Part shown: positions 24,089-37,020 of the stretch, one piece after another
How positions within the stretch are numbered: position 1 is the stretch's first letter
How the letters are laid out: each line of letters starts with the position of its first letter
Assembly (NCBI RefSeq): GCF_018294505.1
Contig: NC_057814.1
Span: forward strand, 36,769,054-36,833,053
From: Triticum aestivum
Taxonomy: Eukaryota; Streptophyta; Magnoliopsida; Poales; Poaceae
Direction of reading: 5' to 3'
Length of the DNA stretch: 64,000 nt
Made by a program: the position numbers and the translations under genes
The notes under the pieces: generated by a model
The model's input: only the letters and a program-made list of their open reading frames with translations
Databases searched by the model: none
What the model was told of the DNA's origin: nothing

Positions 24089-25409
24089 GTGGCATCCGAG
24101 CCTGGTTTTATGCGTTGATGCTATGCACGAGTAGAACACAAGTGAGTTGTGGGCGATATAAGTCATACTGCTTACCAGCATGTCATACTTTGGTTCAGCG
24201 GTATTGTGAGATGAAGCGGCCCGGACCGACATTACGCGTACGCTTACGCGAGACTGGTTTCACCGTTGGGAGCACTCGTTGCTTAAAGGTGACTGGCGGG
24301 TGTCTGTCTCTCTCACTTTAGTTGAACCGAGTGTGGCTACGCCCGGTCCTTGCGAAGGTTAAAACAGCACCAACTTCACAAACTATCGTTGTGGTTTTGA
24401 TGCGTAGGTAAGAACGGTTCTTGCTAAGCCCGTAGCAGCCACGTAAAATATGCAACAACAAAGTAGAGGACGTCTAACTTGTTTTTGCAGGGCATGTTGT
24501 GATGTGATATGGTCAAGACATGATGTGATATAATGTGTTGTATGAGATGATCATGTTTTGTAACCGAGTTATCGGCAACTGGCAGGAGCCATATGGTTGT
24601 CGCTTTATTGTATGCAATGTAATCGCCATGTAATTGTTTTACTTTATCACTAAGCGGTAGCGATAGTCGTAAAAGCAATAAGTTGGCGAGACGACAACAA
24701 TACTACGATGGAGATCAAGGTGTCGCGCCGGTGACGATGGTGATCATGACGGTGCTTCGGAGATGAAGATCACAAGCACGGTGCTTCGGAGATGGAGATC
24801 ACAAGCACAAGATGATGATGGCCATATCATATCACTTATATTGATTGCATGTGATGTTAATCTTTTATGCATCTTATCTTGCTTTGATTGACGGTAGCAT
24901 TATAAGATGATCTCTCACTAAAATTTCAAGATAAAAGTGTTCTCCCTGAGTATGCACCGTTGCGAAAGTTCTTCGTGCTGAGACACCACGTGATGATCGG
25001 GTGTGATAGGCTCTACGTTCAAATACAACGGGTGCAAAACAGTTGCACACGCGGAATACTCAGGTTAAACTTGACGAGCCTAGCATATGCAGATATGGCC
25101 TCGGAACACGGAGACCGAAAGGTCGAGCGTGAATCATATAGTAGATATGATCAACATAGTGATGTTCACCATTGAAACTACTCCATCTCACGTGATGATC
25201 GGACATGGTTTAGTTGATATGGATCACGTGATCACTTAGAGGATTAGAGGGATGTCTATCTAAGTGGGAGTTCTTAAGTAATATGATTAATTGAACTTAA
25301 ATTTATCATGAACTTAGTCCTGATAGTATTTTGTAAATTATGTTGTAGATCAATAGCTCGCGTTGTTGCTTCCCCGTGTTTATTTTTGATATGTTCCTAG
25401 AGAAAAATT
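24089..25409 (+). other. Leader region of the Copia element
   Basis: About 1.3 kb lies between the primer-binding site and gag. It has no long open frame and contains the usual retrotransposon untranslated leader. Short direct repeats (GTGCTTCGGAGATG) occur at about 24750-24800. Confidence 0.7.
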
Positions 25410-26270
25410 ATGTTGAAAGATGTTAGTAGCAAAGATGCGGATTGGATCCGTGATCTGAGGATTATCCTCATTGCTGCACAGAAGAATTATGTCCTTGATG
25501 CACCGCTAGGTGACATACCTATTGCAGGAGCAGATGCAGACGTTATGAACGTTTGGCTAGCTCAATATGATGACTACTTGATAGTTTAGTACACCATGCT
25601 TAACGGCTTAGAATCGGGACTTCAAAGACGTTTTGAACGTCATGGACCATATAAGATGTTCCAGGAGTTGAAGTTAATATTTCAAGCAAATACCCGAGTT
25701 GAGAGATATGAAGTCTCCAACAAGTTCTATAGCTAAAAGATGGAGGAGAATCGCTCAACTAGTGAGCATGTGCTCAGATTGTCTGGGTACTACAATCGCT
25801 TGAATCAAGTGGGAGTTAATCTTCCAGATAAAATAGTGATTGACAGAATTCTCTAGTCACCATCACCAAGTTAGTAGAACTTCGTGATGAACTATAATAT
25901 GCAAGGGATGACGAAAGTAATTCCCGAGCTCTTCGTGATGCTGAGATCGACGAAGGTAGAAATCAAGAAAAACATCAAGTGTTGATGGTTGACGAGACCA
26001 CTAGTTTCAAGAAAAGGGCAAAAGGAAGGAGGGGAACTTCAAAAAGAATGGCAAGCAAGTTGCTACTCAAGTGAAGAAGCCCAAGTCTGTACCTAAGCCT
26101 GAGACTAAGTGCTTCTACTGCAAAGGAACTGGTCACTGGAAGCGGAACTGCCCCGAGTATTTGGTGGATAAGAAGGATGGCAAAGTGAACAAAGGTATAT
26201 TGGATATACATGTTATTGATGTCTACTTACTAGTGTTTATAGCAACCCCTCGGTATTTGATACTGGTTTA
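25410..26270 (+). pseudogene. Copia gag with CCHC knuckle, broken
   Basis: From the ATG at 25410 the frame has typical Copia gag content (LNGLESGLQRRFERHGPY and NRLNQVGVNLPD blocks in the following sequence). A TAG at 25587-25589 replaces codon 60, and further stops and a frame change follow. The nucleocapsid knuckle CFYCKGTGHWKRNC (CX2CX4HX4C) is intact at about 26110-26151 in a different frame segment. A protease-like FDTG lies just after, at about 26258. The product cannot be made as one protein. Confidence 0.8.
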
Positions 26271-26542
26271 GTTGCTAAGAGTAGTAACTCGAAACGGGAG
26301 TTGCAGAATAAACAGAGACTAGTAAAAAGGCGAGGTGACGATGTGTGTTGGAAGTAGTTCCAAGATTGATATGATCATCATCGCACACTCCCTGTACTTT
26401 CGGGATTAGTGTTGAAACTAAATAAGTGTTATTTGGTGTTTGCGTTGAGCATGAATATGATTTGATCATGTTTATTGCAATACGGTTATTCATTTAAGTT
26501 AGAGAACAATTGTTGTTCTGTTTACATGAATAAAAACCTTCT

Positions 26543-27475
26543 ATGGTCATACACACCAACGAAAATGGTTTGTTGGATCTCGATCGTTGTGATACATATA
26601 TTCATAATATTGAAGCCAAAAGATGCAAAGTTAATAATGATAGTGCAACTTATTTGTGGCACTGCCGTTTAGGTCATATTGGTGTAAAGCGCATGAAGAA
26701 ACTCCATACTGATGGGATTTTGGAATCAATTGATTATGAATCACTTGATGCTTGCGAACCATGCCTCATGGGCAAGATGACTAAAACGCCGTTCTCCGGA
26801 ACTATGGAGAGAGCAACAGATTTGTTGGAAATCATACATACAGATGTATGTGGTCCGATGAATGTTGAGGCTCGTGGCGGATATCGTTATTTTCTCACCT
26901 TCACAGATGATTTGAGCAGATATGGGTATATCTACTTAATGAAACATAAGTCTGAAACATTTGAAAAGTTCAAAGAATTTCAGAGTGAAGTTGAAAATCA
27001 TCATAACAAGAAAATAAAGTTTCTACGATCAGATCGTGGAGGAGAATATTTGAGTTATGAGTTTGGTCTACATTTGAAACAATGCGGAATAGTTTCGCAA
27101 CTCACGCCACCCGGAACACCACAGCGTAATGGTGTGTCCGAACATCGTAATCGCACTTTACTAGATATGGTGCGATCTATGATGTCTCTTACTGATTTAC
27201 CGCTATCATTTTGGGGTTATGCTTTAGAGACGGCTGCATTCATGTTAAATAGGGCACCATCAAAATCCGTTGAGACGACGCCTTATGAACTGTGGTTTGG
27301 CAAGAAACCAAAGTTGTCGTTTCTTAAAGTTTGGGGCTGCGATGCTTATGTGGAGAAACTTCAACTTGATAAGCTCGAACCCAAATCGGAGAAATGTGTC
27401 TTCATAGGATACCCAAAAGGAGACTGTTGGGTATACCTTCTATCACAGATCCGAAGGCAAAACTTTTGTTGCTAA
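26543..27475 (+). pseudogene. Copia integrase region
   Basis: One open stretch of 310 residues covers the GAG-pre-integrase region (WHCRLGHIG, CEPCLMGK) and the integrase core with its three acidic residues: Asp in HTDVCGP, Asp in LRSDRGGEY and Glu in NGVSEHRNRTLLD. It ends where a frameshift after GYPKG (about 27420) leaves the frame that continues into the reverse transcriptase region. The start shown is simply the first usable codon in the open stretch; the real protein is part of a polyprotein. Confidence 0.9.
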
Positions 27476-29215
27476 ATTCGGAAATTTTCTAGAGAAGGAG
27501 TTTCTCTCGAAAGAAGTGAGTGGGAGGAAAGTTGAACTTGATGAGGTAACTATACCTGCTCCCTTATTGGAAAGTAGTTCATCACAGAATCTAGTTTCTG
27601 AGACACCTACACCAATTAGTGAGGAAGTTAATGATGATAATCATGAAACTTCAGATCAAGTTATTACTGAACCTCGTAGATCAACCAGAGTAAGATCCGC
27701 ACCAGAGTGGTACGGTAATCCTGTTCTGGAAGTTATGTTACTAGACCATGATGAACCTACGAACTATGAAGAAGCGATGGTGAGCCCAGATTCCGCAAAA
27801 TGGCTTGAGGCCATGAAATCTGAGATGGGATCCATGTATGAGAACAAAGTATGGACTTTGGTTGACTTGCCCAATGATCGGCAAGCCATTGAAAATAAAT
27901 GGATCTTCAAGAAGAAGACTGACGCTGATGGTAATGTTACTATCTACAAAGCTAGAATTGTCGCAAAAGGTTTTCGACAAGTTCAAGGTGTTGACTACGA
28001 TGAGAGAGTTTCTCACTCGTATCTATGCTTAAAGTCTGTCTGAATCATGTTAGCAATTGCCGCATTTTATGAAATCTGGCAAATGGATAAACAAAACTGC
28101 ATTCCTTAATAGATTTATTAAAGGAGAGTTGTATATGATACAACCAGAAGGTTTTGTCAATCCTAAAGGTGCTAACAAAATATGCAAGCTCTAGCGATCC
28201 ATCTATGGACCGGTGCAAGCATCTCGGAGTTGGAATATACACTTTGATAAGTTGATCAAAGGATATAGTGTTATACAGACTTGCGGTGAAGCCTGTATTT
28301 ACAAGAAAGTGAGTGGGAGCACTACAGCATTTCTGATAAGTATATGTGAATGACATATTGTTGATCGGAAATAATGTAGAATTATTCTGCAAAGCATAAA
28401 GGAGTGTTTGAAAGGAGTTTTTTCAAAGAAAGACCTCGGTGAAGCTGCTTACATATTGAGCATCAAGATCTATAGAGATAGATGAAGACGCTTGATGAGT
28501 TTTTCAATGAGTACATACCTTAACAAGATTTTGAAGTAGTTCAAAATAGAACAGTCAAAGAAAGAGTTCTTGCCTGTGTTACAAGGTGTGAAATTGAGTA
28601 AGACTCAAAGCCCGACCACGGCAGAAGATAGAAAGAGAATGAAAGTCATTCCCTATGCCTTGGCCATAGGTTCTATAAAGTATGCCATGCTGTATAGCAG
28701 ATCTATTGTATACCCTACACTGATTTTTGCAAGGGAGTACAATAGTGATCTAGGAGTAGATCACTGGACAGCGGTCAAAATTATCCTTAGTGGAATAAGG
28801 ATATGTTTCTCGATTATGGAAGTGACAAAAGGTTCGTCGTAAAGGGTTACGTCGATACAAGTTTTGACACTAAATCTAGATGACTCTAAGTCTCGGTCTA
28901 CATACATATTGAAAGTGGGAACAATTAGCTAAGAGTAGCTCCGTGCAGAGCATTGTAGACATAGATATTTGCAAAATACTTACGGATCTGAATGTGACAG
29001 ACCCGTTGACTAAAATTATCTCACAATCAAAACATGATCACACCTTAGTACTCTTTGGGTGTTAATCACATAGCGATGTGAACTAGATTATTGACTCTAG
29101 TAAACCCTTTGAGTGTTGGTCACATAGAGATGTGAACTATGGGTGTTAATCACATGGTGATGTGAATTATTGATGTTAAATCACATGGTGATGTGAACTA
29201 GATTATTGACTCTAG
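27476..29215 (+). pseudogene. Copia reverse transcriptase / RNase H region, decayed
   Basis: 27516-28043 is open and shows the integrase C-terminal linker (RRSTRVRSAPEWYG) and the start of reverse transcriptase (WVKAMKSE-like, ENKWIFKKKTDADG, YKARIVAKGFRQ). Beyond 28043 the frame is lost repeatedly. Only scattered relics remain, such as PEGFVNPKG near 28150 and a damaged YVDD at about 28345. The polymerase is inactive. Confidence 0.85.
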
Positions 29216-29229
29216 TGCAAGTGGGAGAC

Positions 29230-30053
29230 TAAAGGAAATATGCCCTAGAGGCAATAATAAAGTATTATATATTTCCTTATATCATGATAAATGTTTATTA
29301 TTCATGCTAGAATTGTATTAACCGGAAACATAATACATGTGTGAATATATAGACAAACAGAGTGTCACTAGTATGCCTCTACTTGACTAGCTCGTTAATC
29401 AAAGATGGTTATGTTTCCTAGCCATAGACATAAGTTGTCATTTGATTAACGAGATCACCTCATTAGGAGAATGACGTGATTGACTTGACCCATTCCGTTA
29501 GCTTAGCACTCGATCGTTTAGTATGTTGCTATTGCTTTCTTCATGACTTATACATGTTCCTATGACTATGAGATTATGCAACTCCCGTTTACCGGAGGAA
29601 CACTTTGTGTGCTACCAAACGTCACAATGTAAATGGGTGATTATAAAGGTGCTCTACAGGTGTCTCCAAAGGTACTTGTTGGGTTGGCGTATTTCGAGAT
29701 TAGGATTTGTCACTCCAATTGTCGGAGAGGTATCTCTGGGCCCACTTGGTAATGCACATCACTATAAGCCTTGCAAGCATTGTGACTAATGAGTTAGTTG
29801 CGGGATGATGTGTTGCAGAACGAGTAAAGAGACTTGCCGGTAACGAGATTGAACTAGGTATCGAGATACCGACGATCAAATCTCGGGCAAGTAACATACC
29901 GATGACAAAGGGAACAACGTTTGTTGTTATGCGGTCTGACCGATAAAGATCTTCGTAGAATATGTGGGAGCCAATATGGGCATCCAGGTCCCGCTATTGG
30001 TTATTGACCGGAGACGTGTCTCGGTCATGTCTACATAGTTCTCGAACCCGTAG
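29230..30053 (+). repeat. 3' LTR of the BARE/Angela-type element, first part
   Basis: A purine tract (AAGTGGGAGA) precedes TAAAGGAAATATG. The first LTR dinucleotide is TA instead of TG, a point change at the exact LTR edge. The LTR is split after 30053 by the Tat-lineage element, with CGTAG (30049-30053) as the duplicated target, and resumes at 42977. Confidence 0.95.
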
Positions 30054-30572
30054 TGTCGTGGAATTGTCACGACAGATGTCCTCGAGCTAGGACTTAGTCG
30101 TGGAGCCATCGCTACTAGGAAGCTTGAAGGGGTTAAGCGGGACAAGGAACACGAGGGTTTATACTGGTTCGGCCCCTTACGGTGAAGGTAAAAGCCTACG
30201 TCCAGTTTGCGGTGGTATTGATTAGGGTTTCGATGACCAGGGAGCTTAACTGCTATGCCTGGCTCTCGACGAGATTGTTCTTGTCCCTAAACCGCTGCCG
30301 GGTCGTCCCTTTATATAGGGAGGCTGACGCCCTGCAGCTCTCAGAGTCCCGGCCGGCTCATAAGAGTGTCCGGCTCGGACTCTTAACTATTCTTGCCTTA
30401 CACTACAAGTTCTACCATAATAATGATTGTAACTACGGGCCTTAAGCCATATCCGGGTCTTAAGCCCATCTTCGGCCCACCGTCTTTAAGCTTGGCGTCG
30501 GGCTTCTGGCAATGACCATTAGAGTAACCCGGCCCCTCCTGGCGGGTGACTCTAAGGTCTATATCCTCAACA
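30054..30572 (-). repeat. 3' LTR of the Tat-lineage element
   Basis: The 519 bp run from TGTCGTGGAATTGTC to ATATCCTCAACA as written on the plus strand. It differs from the other LTR by two substitutions near position 17-19, one in CCAGTTTGCGG and one in ACCCGGCCCC. Confidence 0.97.
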
Positions 30573-30854
30573 TTAGGCCCCAGATTGATTTGAGCCGGCT
30601 CATATCAATCTTCAATCCTTTCGACAGAAAATCGCCGGCTTACAATTGTGTGAAGGCCATAACCCGGCGTGACGTCATCCTCTGGACTCCGGATAATCCG
30701 CCGTGACGTTATCTTCCATTAAGCCTGTTTTTTACTCCGCCAGATCCGCAACGGATCTTTACCTTTACTGTCATCCCGAAAATCGAGGCGTTTCGTGGGG
30801 AGATAACCACGCCGTGGTCTCCTTGATTCTCGCACCCACTTATGAGCTCGCCCT

Positions 30855-30862
30855 TATAAATA
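30855..30862 (+). promoter_or_regulatory. TATA box of the antisense gene in the Tat element
   Basis: TATAAATA, followed by GGCCGGCCCGACGGGCC, sits about 30 bp upstream of a CT-rich leader (TTCTTCCTCCTCGC). It is on the plus strand, opposite to gag-pol, and about 180 bp upstream of a leader intron donor at 31037. Confidence 0.7.
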
Positions 30863-31036
30863 GGCCGGCCCGACGGGCCTTCAGCCACGCTTCTTCCTCC
30901 TCGCACCACTGTTCCTCTGCTCGAGCTCGAACTCCGCCGCCGCCGCCGCGCCCCCGGTCTTCATCAACCTTGGCCGCTGCATCACCCTGACTTGGTCCAG
31001 ACAAACGGCGGCCATCTCCGCATCTCTCCTGCACCA

Positions 31037-31637
31037 GTAAGTCCTCGATACTCCATTGGGCTGATCCACATTAGGGTTCCGTAGTTCATCCTCTGTTCTT
31101 CGTAGTTCGTTGCGGCCCTTGGTAGATTTGGTTTTTACTACCCTTTTTTGATCTTAGCTCTGTATAGAATCACTGCGGTAGATGTTTAAGACCCATTTCA
31201 CATGCAAATAGCCCTCTTTTCACTGCATAAGGCCTTGTTCGAGCTCAAGAACTTCCTCGCGTCTGTTTCTAGGTCTAGAAACTTTTCTTTTGCCCGACCA
31301 TTTTGATCCAAAATAGTTACTGCAATGTGTGAAACCTGTTTTACCACACTTAGTAAAAAACTGCAATTATTGAATCAGGGCGGTTTATGTTTCCGGTTTA
31401 AAGAAACCACGCGCCGTAGAACCTTCCGGCTTAAAGAAAACCATGCGCCATAAAATTTTCCGGCTCAGCTGTGATAAGGCCGTAGACAATCAAATTACTC
31501 TCAATCCCTCGGCGGCTTAAATAACCCGATGCACTTAGGTGTATACCATTAGTCCCCTTCATAAGCCGCCACTTTGACATTGAACTGTAGATTTCCTCCG
31601 GCTTATAATTGATCCGGACGTTTTCCTTTTATCATAG
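31037..31637 (+). other. Predicted 5'-UTR intron of the antisense gene
   Basis: The donor CACCAGTAAGTCC (GT at 31037-31038) and the acceptor CTTTTATCATAG (ending 31637) are both near consensus. Removing the 601-bp interval places the leader 16 bases before the ATG at 31654. The interval is T-rich and has no open frame. Confidence 0.55.
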
Positions 31638-31653
31638 ATTGCCGACTTTCACC

Positions 31654-34600
31654 ATGCCTCCCAAAGCTCCTAAAGCCTCCATCACTTGCAACTGGATGAG
31701 GTCCAACGTCACCAATGAGACCCTACCAGATTTTGTCAAGTCTGGATATCTGCCCAAGAAGGACGTCATGTCCTACCGTGCCCCTGACCCGTCAGAAGAG
31801 AGACCACAGCCAAAGGACGGGGAGGTAGTGATTTTTGCGGATCATATGAGCCGGGGCTTCGTACCGCCTGGCTCAAAGTTTTTCAGAGACGTTCTGAATT
31901 TCTTCGATCTGCGGCCTCAGGACATAGGACCCAACTCAGTGTCCAATATCTGCAATTTCCAAGTGTTCTGCGAGGTTTACCTTGGAGAAGAACCTAGTCT
32001 GCTGCTCTTCAGAGAGCTTTTTTACTTGAACCGTCAGAATGAGTGCGCCAATGGGCCAAGTCTGGAGTTAGGTGGCATCTCCATCCAGCGGCGAAGGGAC
32101 TGCCTTTTCCCATACGCAGAGCCGCCAAGCCACCCCAAAGATTGGAATCTGACGTGGTTCTACTGCCAAGACACGTTGCCGGCTGATGAAAGTCCGTTGC
32201 CCGGCTTTCGCCCCTCTCGTCTGGAGTCAACACACCCACTGTCTGACAAACTGACGCAAGCGGAGCGCCAGCCTCTGCTCCCCACCATAAACAAGATCAA
32301 GGCTCTTTTGGGCAATGGTCTCAACGGAATCGATCTGGTCCGGGTCTGGATCTCCTGGCGGGTGATCCCATTAAGCCGCCGCCCCGGCTTAATGTGCGAG
32401 TACACGGGACGAAAGGATGACCCCCAGAGACACAGCCGCAACGATCTTCCAGAAGATGTTGCAGAGGAGATGACCAAGGCTCTCTTGAACGAGAGCCTGG
32501 CAGACTGCGGGAGGACCTGGTTAGCCCCCTTCTGCAAGACCAACCCAGCCCCAGCGGTAAGCCACTGATTTAAACATTTTATCTTTGTCCACAGATAACC
32601 TTCATCTGAATCTTTAAGAAATCATCATTGTATTTTTCAGGCTGACGACAAGTTCTGGCGGGTCAAGTATGACCATGACGCGGCCAAGAAGGCCAGAAAG
32701 GCGAAGAAAGCCGCCAAGAAAGCCGCTCCCCGTAAGAAGGGAAGTAGGCCCACTGCTTCGGAGCTGTTGCAGCTAAGTGACAGCTCCGAGTCTGAGGTAA
32801 TTCCTAAACCTGTAAGCTCTTGTTATACTTGTTGTTTATTTCTGTCCGCCTTATCAATGCTGTTTATCAACAGGAGGACACCGGAGCCAGTAACCCGGTG
32901 GTTGAAGAGGTAACAATACTTTCCTCCGACTCGGAGCCCTTGCCAAGGCTGAAAACCCGAAGAGTAACCCGGAAAGTAAGCTTTTCCCATCCTTTAGCTT
33001 ACCAAGATCCTCAATTTACTTTGAAGCGACAGGTTCATGAGAGCCGGCGGCATACCCGGACCAACAAGGACACTGACCTCTCCTCCGGGTTACCTGATGC
33101 ATCAAGGAAACGCCGGACCGAGGTGATAGCAAAATTGTACCCTTTTCATCCTTTTGCGGGTGTTATACGCCAACTGCTTAATTCTTCTGACTCAAATTAT
33201 CAGGAGACTTCCCCTTCTTCCGGCGATTCTATGCAGTCGAATCTGCCGGCTTTCAAGACCGTGCCCGGGTAATGATAATCATCTCATGTTGTTCTGATCT
33301 TTACTCATACTTTTTGTACTAACCTTTGTTGTTCTTTCAGTGCCCAGACAAAGCTCACCAAGAGGGCGAAGAAAACCAAGTCGGCCGGAGAGCCAAATTT
33401 GCCTGAACCGAAGGTGGCGGTTCAAGAACCGCCAGCTGCCTCCGCGCCCGAAGCCACCGCTCCAATCGACAAGGCACCTGTAGAAGCTTCTGCTGACCCG
33501 GAGGCCTCCGGCTCGGCTCAGCCAGCAAATGACCCGGACGTGGAAATCACCCGGACGGAATTTGTTGAGCCGGGGAGGCCTACGGCACTGTCCAAGTGCT
33601 CTGCCAAGGGGGAATTACTGCAGCCCTGCTGGGTCAGTCTAGATCTAACTGACTATGCCAACCTGAGCATCGGAGAGCTCGTCTCCGGCTATGTTAGCCA
33701 AGTGCACAAGAGCCGGGACGCAGAGGTTGCCATGGTGACCCAGATCCAGCAAAAATCTGAGGTATTATCCTTCTGTCCTCTTACTTACTGCATAGTTACC
33801 TTTACCATGCTAGCCCCCAAGTCGACAACTTATAATTGAATATGTTGTAGACTTAGATTCCGACTTGCTTCCATGAACCGGTAATTTGTAGATAGGAACA
33901 GTCGATACACATTAGCCCCCAAGTGCCAAGTGTCTTTGCTTGGAAAACACTTGGGACTTATCTTCCGGCTTACTCGCATGAACCGGAAATTGGTAAATAG
34001 AAAAGTTGAACATGCATTAGCCCCCAAGTGCCAAGTGTCTTTGCTTGGAAAACACTTGGGACTTTAAATTTGTATAGCAACTGTTCATGCCATAACCCGG
34101 ACATTTATACAGGCTGCTGGCAAGAAGCTTGAGGCTGACCTCGCTGATCTCAAGAACCGGCTGAAGATGCAAGAGATGGAGACCCGGAAGGCAAATGCCA
34201 AGTTCGTGTCCAGCATCGCCGCGCAAGAGAAGCTGAAGACGGAGTTTGACGCTGAGCGGAAGGCGTGGGCCGAAGAAAAGGCCGCATTGGTGAACCGGGC
34301 TGAACAGGCGGAGAAGGCTCTCTCCGAGAAGACTGCCGAGCTCTCCGGCCTAAAGCGCCAAGTGTCTCAAATGGTTGCTGCAATCTTCGGTAAGTCATCC
34401 GCCGGCTTTCATCCAGTTTAAAATTTTGATGCCTCATAACTCACCCTTGTCGGCGGCTTATCCTGTTCTATGAAACAGGTTCCAGAAGTGCCAACCTCAA
34501 CCAGAGTGTGGTAATCAAGCTAAAGGCCGTGTACACCCTGGTGGAGCAACTCTAGACCGGGTCACAGCGTGCCTTAGCCGTGGTGGCCTTATCCAACGAG

Positions 34601-35122
34601 GTGCCGACTCACCTGGCGGAGGTTCTTCGCCGGCTCGCCGTTCTGCCTCAACGTATCCAAGAACTGCGACGGGCCTCTACAAGATCCGGAGCGATCGCCG
34701 CGCTGAGCCGGGCCAAGGCTTTCTTGCCGGAGTTAGACCCGGCAGACATCGCCCTCGGCTATCCAAGTCTGAAGGAAGACGACACGGCTTTCGACCAAAA
34801 AGACTTCGCCGCCTGCGTGAAGATCGTGCGCCCGGTGGCAACTCTTATTGGAAATGATACGGATCTGACCAAGTACCAGCCGGGTTATAATGCGGAAAAT
34901 CAGAGGATCCCGACCCCTCGCTATGAAGCCCTAAGTTTAATCCCGCCGGCTCGTCAGCACACCTTCGCCCCGGAGATTGACCCGGCCGGGTTAATTGACG
35001 AGGAAGCCCAATTCGAAGCGCTGAGCGGCATCGACTGGAAGTCGTCGACCTTCCAGACCTTGGGAACAGCCGGAGGAGAAGAAAGAGATGAGCCGGAGAC
35101 TTCCACCCAGCAAGCTTCTTAA
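31654..35122 (+). pseudogene. Antisense ORF of the Tat element: 'putative gypsy type transposon' domain protein
   Basis: Eight coding exons are supported by GT-AG introns whose phases all agree: 31654-32556, 32641-32796, 32874-32975, 33033-33122, 33204-33268, 33341-33761, 34113-34389 and 34479-35122 (886 codons). The N-terminal exon resembles the Pfam 'putative gypsy type transposon' domain (SNICNFQVFCEVYLG and LFRELFYLNR blocks). Exon 2 holds a Lys-rich segment that could be a nuclear signal. Exon 7 is a long coiled coil, and the C-terminus is Ala/Pro-rich. One in-frame TAG (34553-34555, codon 697) breaks exon 8. Because the gene is antisense to the genomic RNA, its introns are not removed when the element copies itself. 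Antisense ORFs are known in the Tat lineage; their function is unknown. Confidence 0.8.
33811..34075 (+). repeat. Tandem repeat inside an intron of the antisense gene
   Basis: Two close copies of a 105-bp unit start TTAGCCCCCAAGTGCC at 33912 and 34017, preceded by a more diverged copy from 33811. They make up most of the sixth and longest coding-region intron (33762-34112). Confidence 0.85.
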
Positions 35123-36010
35123 CTTCTACAACCGGCTTACCAAACAATGCTCCACCCTTTTGGACTCGATGAGTCTTGTAATAGAGTAGGTGCAACACTT
35201 TATCTTTGCCGTGCCATCGTGCACGTATTGAATGCTGAAGTCTATTGAAGCTGTCTCTTGATATTCCTCCGGGTCATTCATTCTCCTTAGTCTCAAATAA
35301 TTGCCTTGAACTATCCTGCATAAAAAGACAAATCGCAAGTCTCTAGGCGGCTTACCGTGCTGAGAATCATAGGTTTTAGATATATAACCCGGATATGAAT
35401 CAAAAAAGATTGATCCTTAATCATGTCCTTAATATAGCCGTGATAACACACTTAGCGGCCTGCAAGCATATTTCCGGTTTAGATAACCCGGGTAATAAGG
35501 TTGGTACCTCAACTCCGGTGTACCTGTCTTAATGACACCCATTGTGTTCAACTAACACTGAAAATCAAAATTTAAACCGGCCAAGCGAGACCCGGCCATA
35601 CACACTTTGAAATGATCAGAAGAACTCTTCAATGAAGCAGAAGAACTTAGGGGCTTCCGGTTCGAATACAACCAGAGACCCGGCCCAAAGGGGTTAAGCT
35701 AAGATTCAGATACGATCATATAGCCCCCAGTGGGTGTGGCGATGCCAATCAAGAGGGTACCGACATCCATGTTCTCTTTGGTTCGAATACGACCCATGTT
35801 TGAACAGGAAGCCCCCAAGTGACCTTATTACCTGTGGCTAGATTCGAATACGATCATAAGCCGGATCCTCCTTCAAGTTACCATGTTAATCTTGCAAAGA
35901 AAACAAACACGTGCACATTTGGAGGAGAAAAAGGACAGAGGTCCTGCTTTATTGCTTATCATAATATATACATGGCTGAGAGAAATATGTACATTATGAG
36001 AGCCGGTGGC
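35123..36010. other. Spacer between the antisense gene and the end of pol
   Basis: This non-coding stretch lies where the two opposing transcription units of the Tat element converge. It contains several CCGGCTTA/CCGGTTT-type words and AGCCCCCAAGT motifs like those in the antisense gene introns. No open frame of note. Confidence 0.6.
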
Positions 36011-37020
36011 TCAAGTGTAGTAAGGCCGAAGCTGAGCTATGTTCCACGGCCGACGGGTCTCTTCCTCCGACTTACGTGAATCTTTGTGCTCCCGAATGTC
36101 AATGAGGTAATACGACCCGTTGTGCAAGTTATTGCTGAGCACAAAGGGCCCTTCCCAAGGCGGGGATAGCTTGTGCGCATCAGTTTGATCTTCGATGAGC
36201 CGGAGCACGAGATCCCCTTCCTGGAAGACCCGGGATTTAACCCGGCGGCTATGATAACGGCGCAGGTCTTGTTGGTAAATCGCTGAACGGGCTGCTGCCA
36301 CATCACACTGTTCGTCCAACAAGTCAAGAGCATCTTGGCGCGCCTGTTCAATATCCGCCTCAACGTAAGCCGCCACTCGAGGTGAGTCATGAGGGATGTC
36401 ACTGGGGAGGACTGCTTCTGCCCCATAAACCATGAAGAAAGGTGTAAAACCTATAGACCTGTTAGGAGTAGTGTTGATGCTCCATAACACGGAGGGCAAC
36501 TCCTCCACCCAACAACCCGGCGTCCGTTGCAAAGGGACCAAAAGCCGGGGCTTGATGCCCTTCAGAATCTCCTGATTAGCTCTCTCAGCTTGACCATTGG
36601 ATTGAGGATGAGCCACTGAGGAAACATCAAGTCGGATATGCTCTCGTTGACAGAACTCTTCCATGGCGCCTTTGGAGAGGTTGGTGCCATTGTCAGTGAT
36701 AATGCTGTGCGGAAAACCAAAGCGAAAGATCACCTTTTTCATAAACTGAACCACCGTGGCTGCATCGCACCTGCTAACTGGCTCCGCTTCAACCCACTTG
36801 GTAAACTTGTCAACTGCCACCAAAAGGTGGGTCTTCTTATCCTTGGACCTTTTGAAAGGCCCAACCATATCAAGTCCCCAGACCGCAAAGGGCCAAGTAA
36901 TTGGGATCATCCTCAGCTCTTGAGCCGGTACATGAGCCCGTCGCGAGAACCTCTGGCAACCATCACACTTACTGACCAAGTCCTCTGCATCAGCATGAGC
37001 TGTCAACCAATAAAACCATG
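36011..37020 (-). pseudogene. Tat-lineage integrase
   Basis: The minus-strand frame covers the end of the zinc-binding region (CDGCQRFSRR) and the integrase core. The three acidic residues lie in WGLDMVGPF, ITDNGTNL and the Glu of NGQAERANQEIL. Then comes the C-terminal domain ending RPWNIAQLRPYYT before a stop at 36011. It should be fused to the RNase H region, but a one-base loss at about 37016 (GGTTT where GGGTTT is needed) shifts the frame. Confidence 0.9.
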
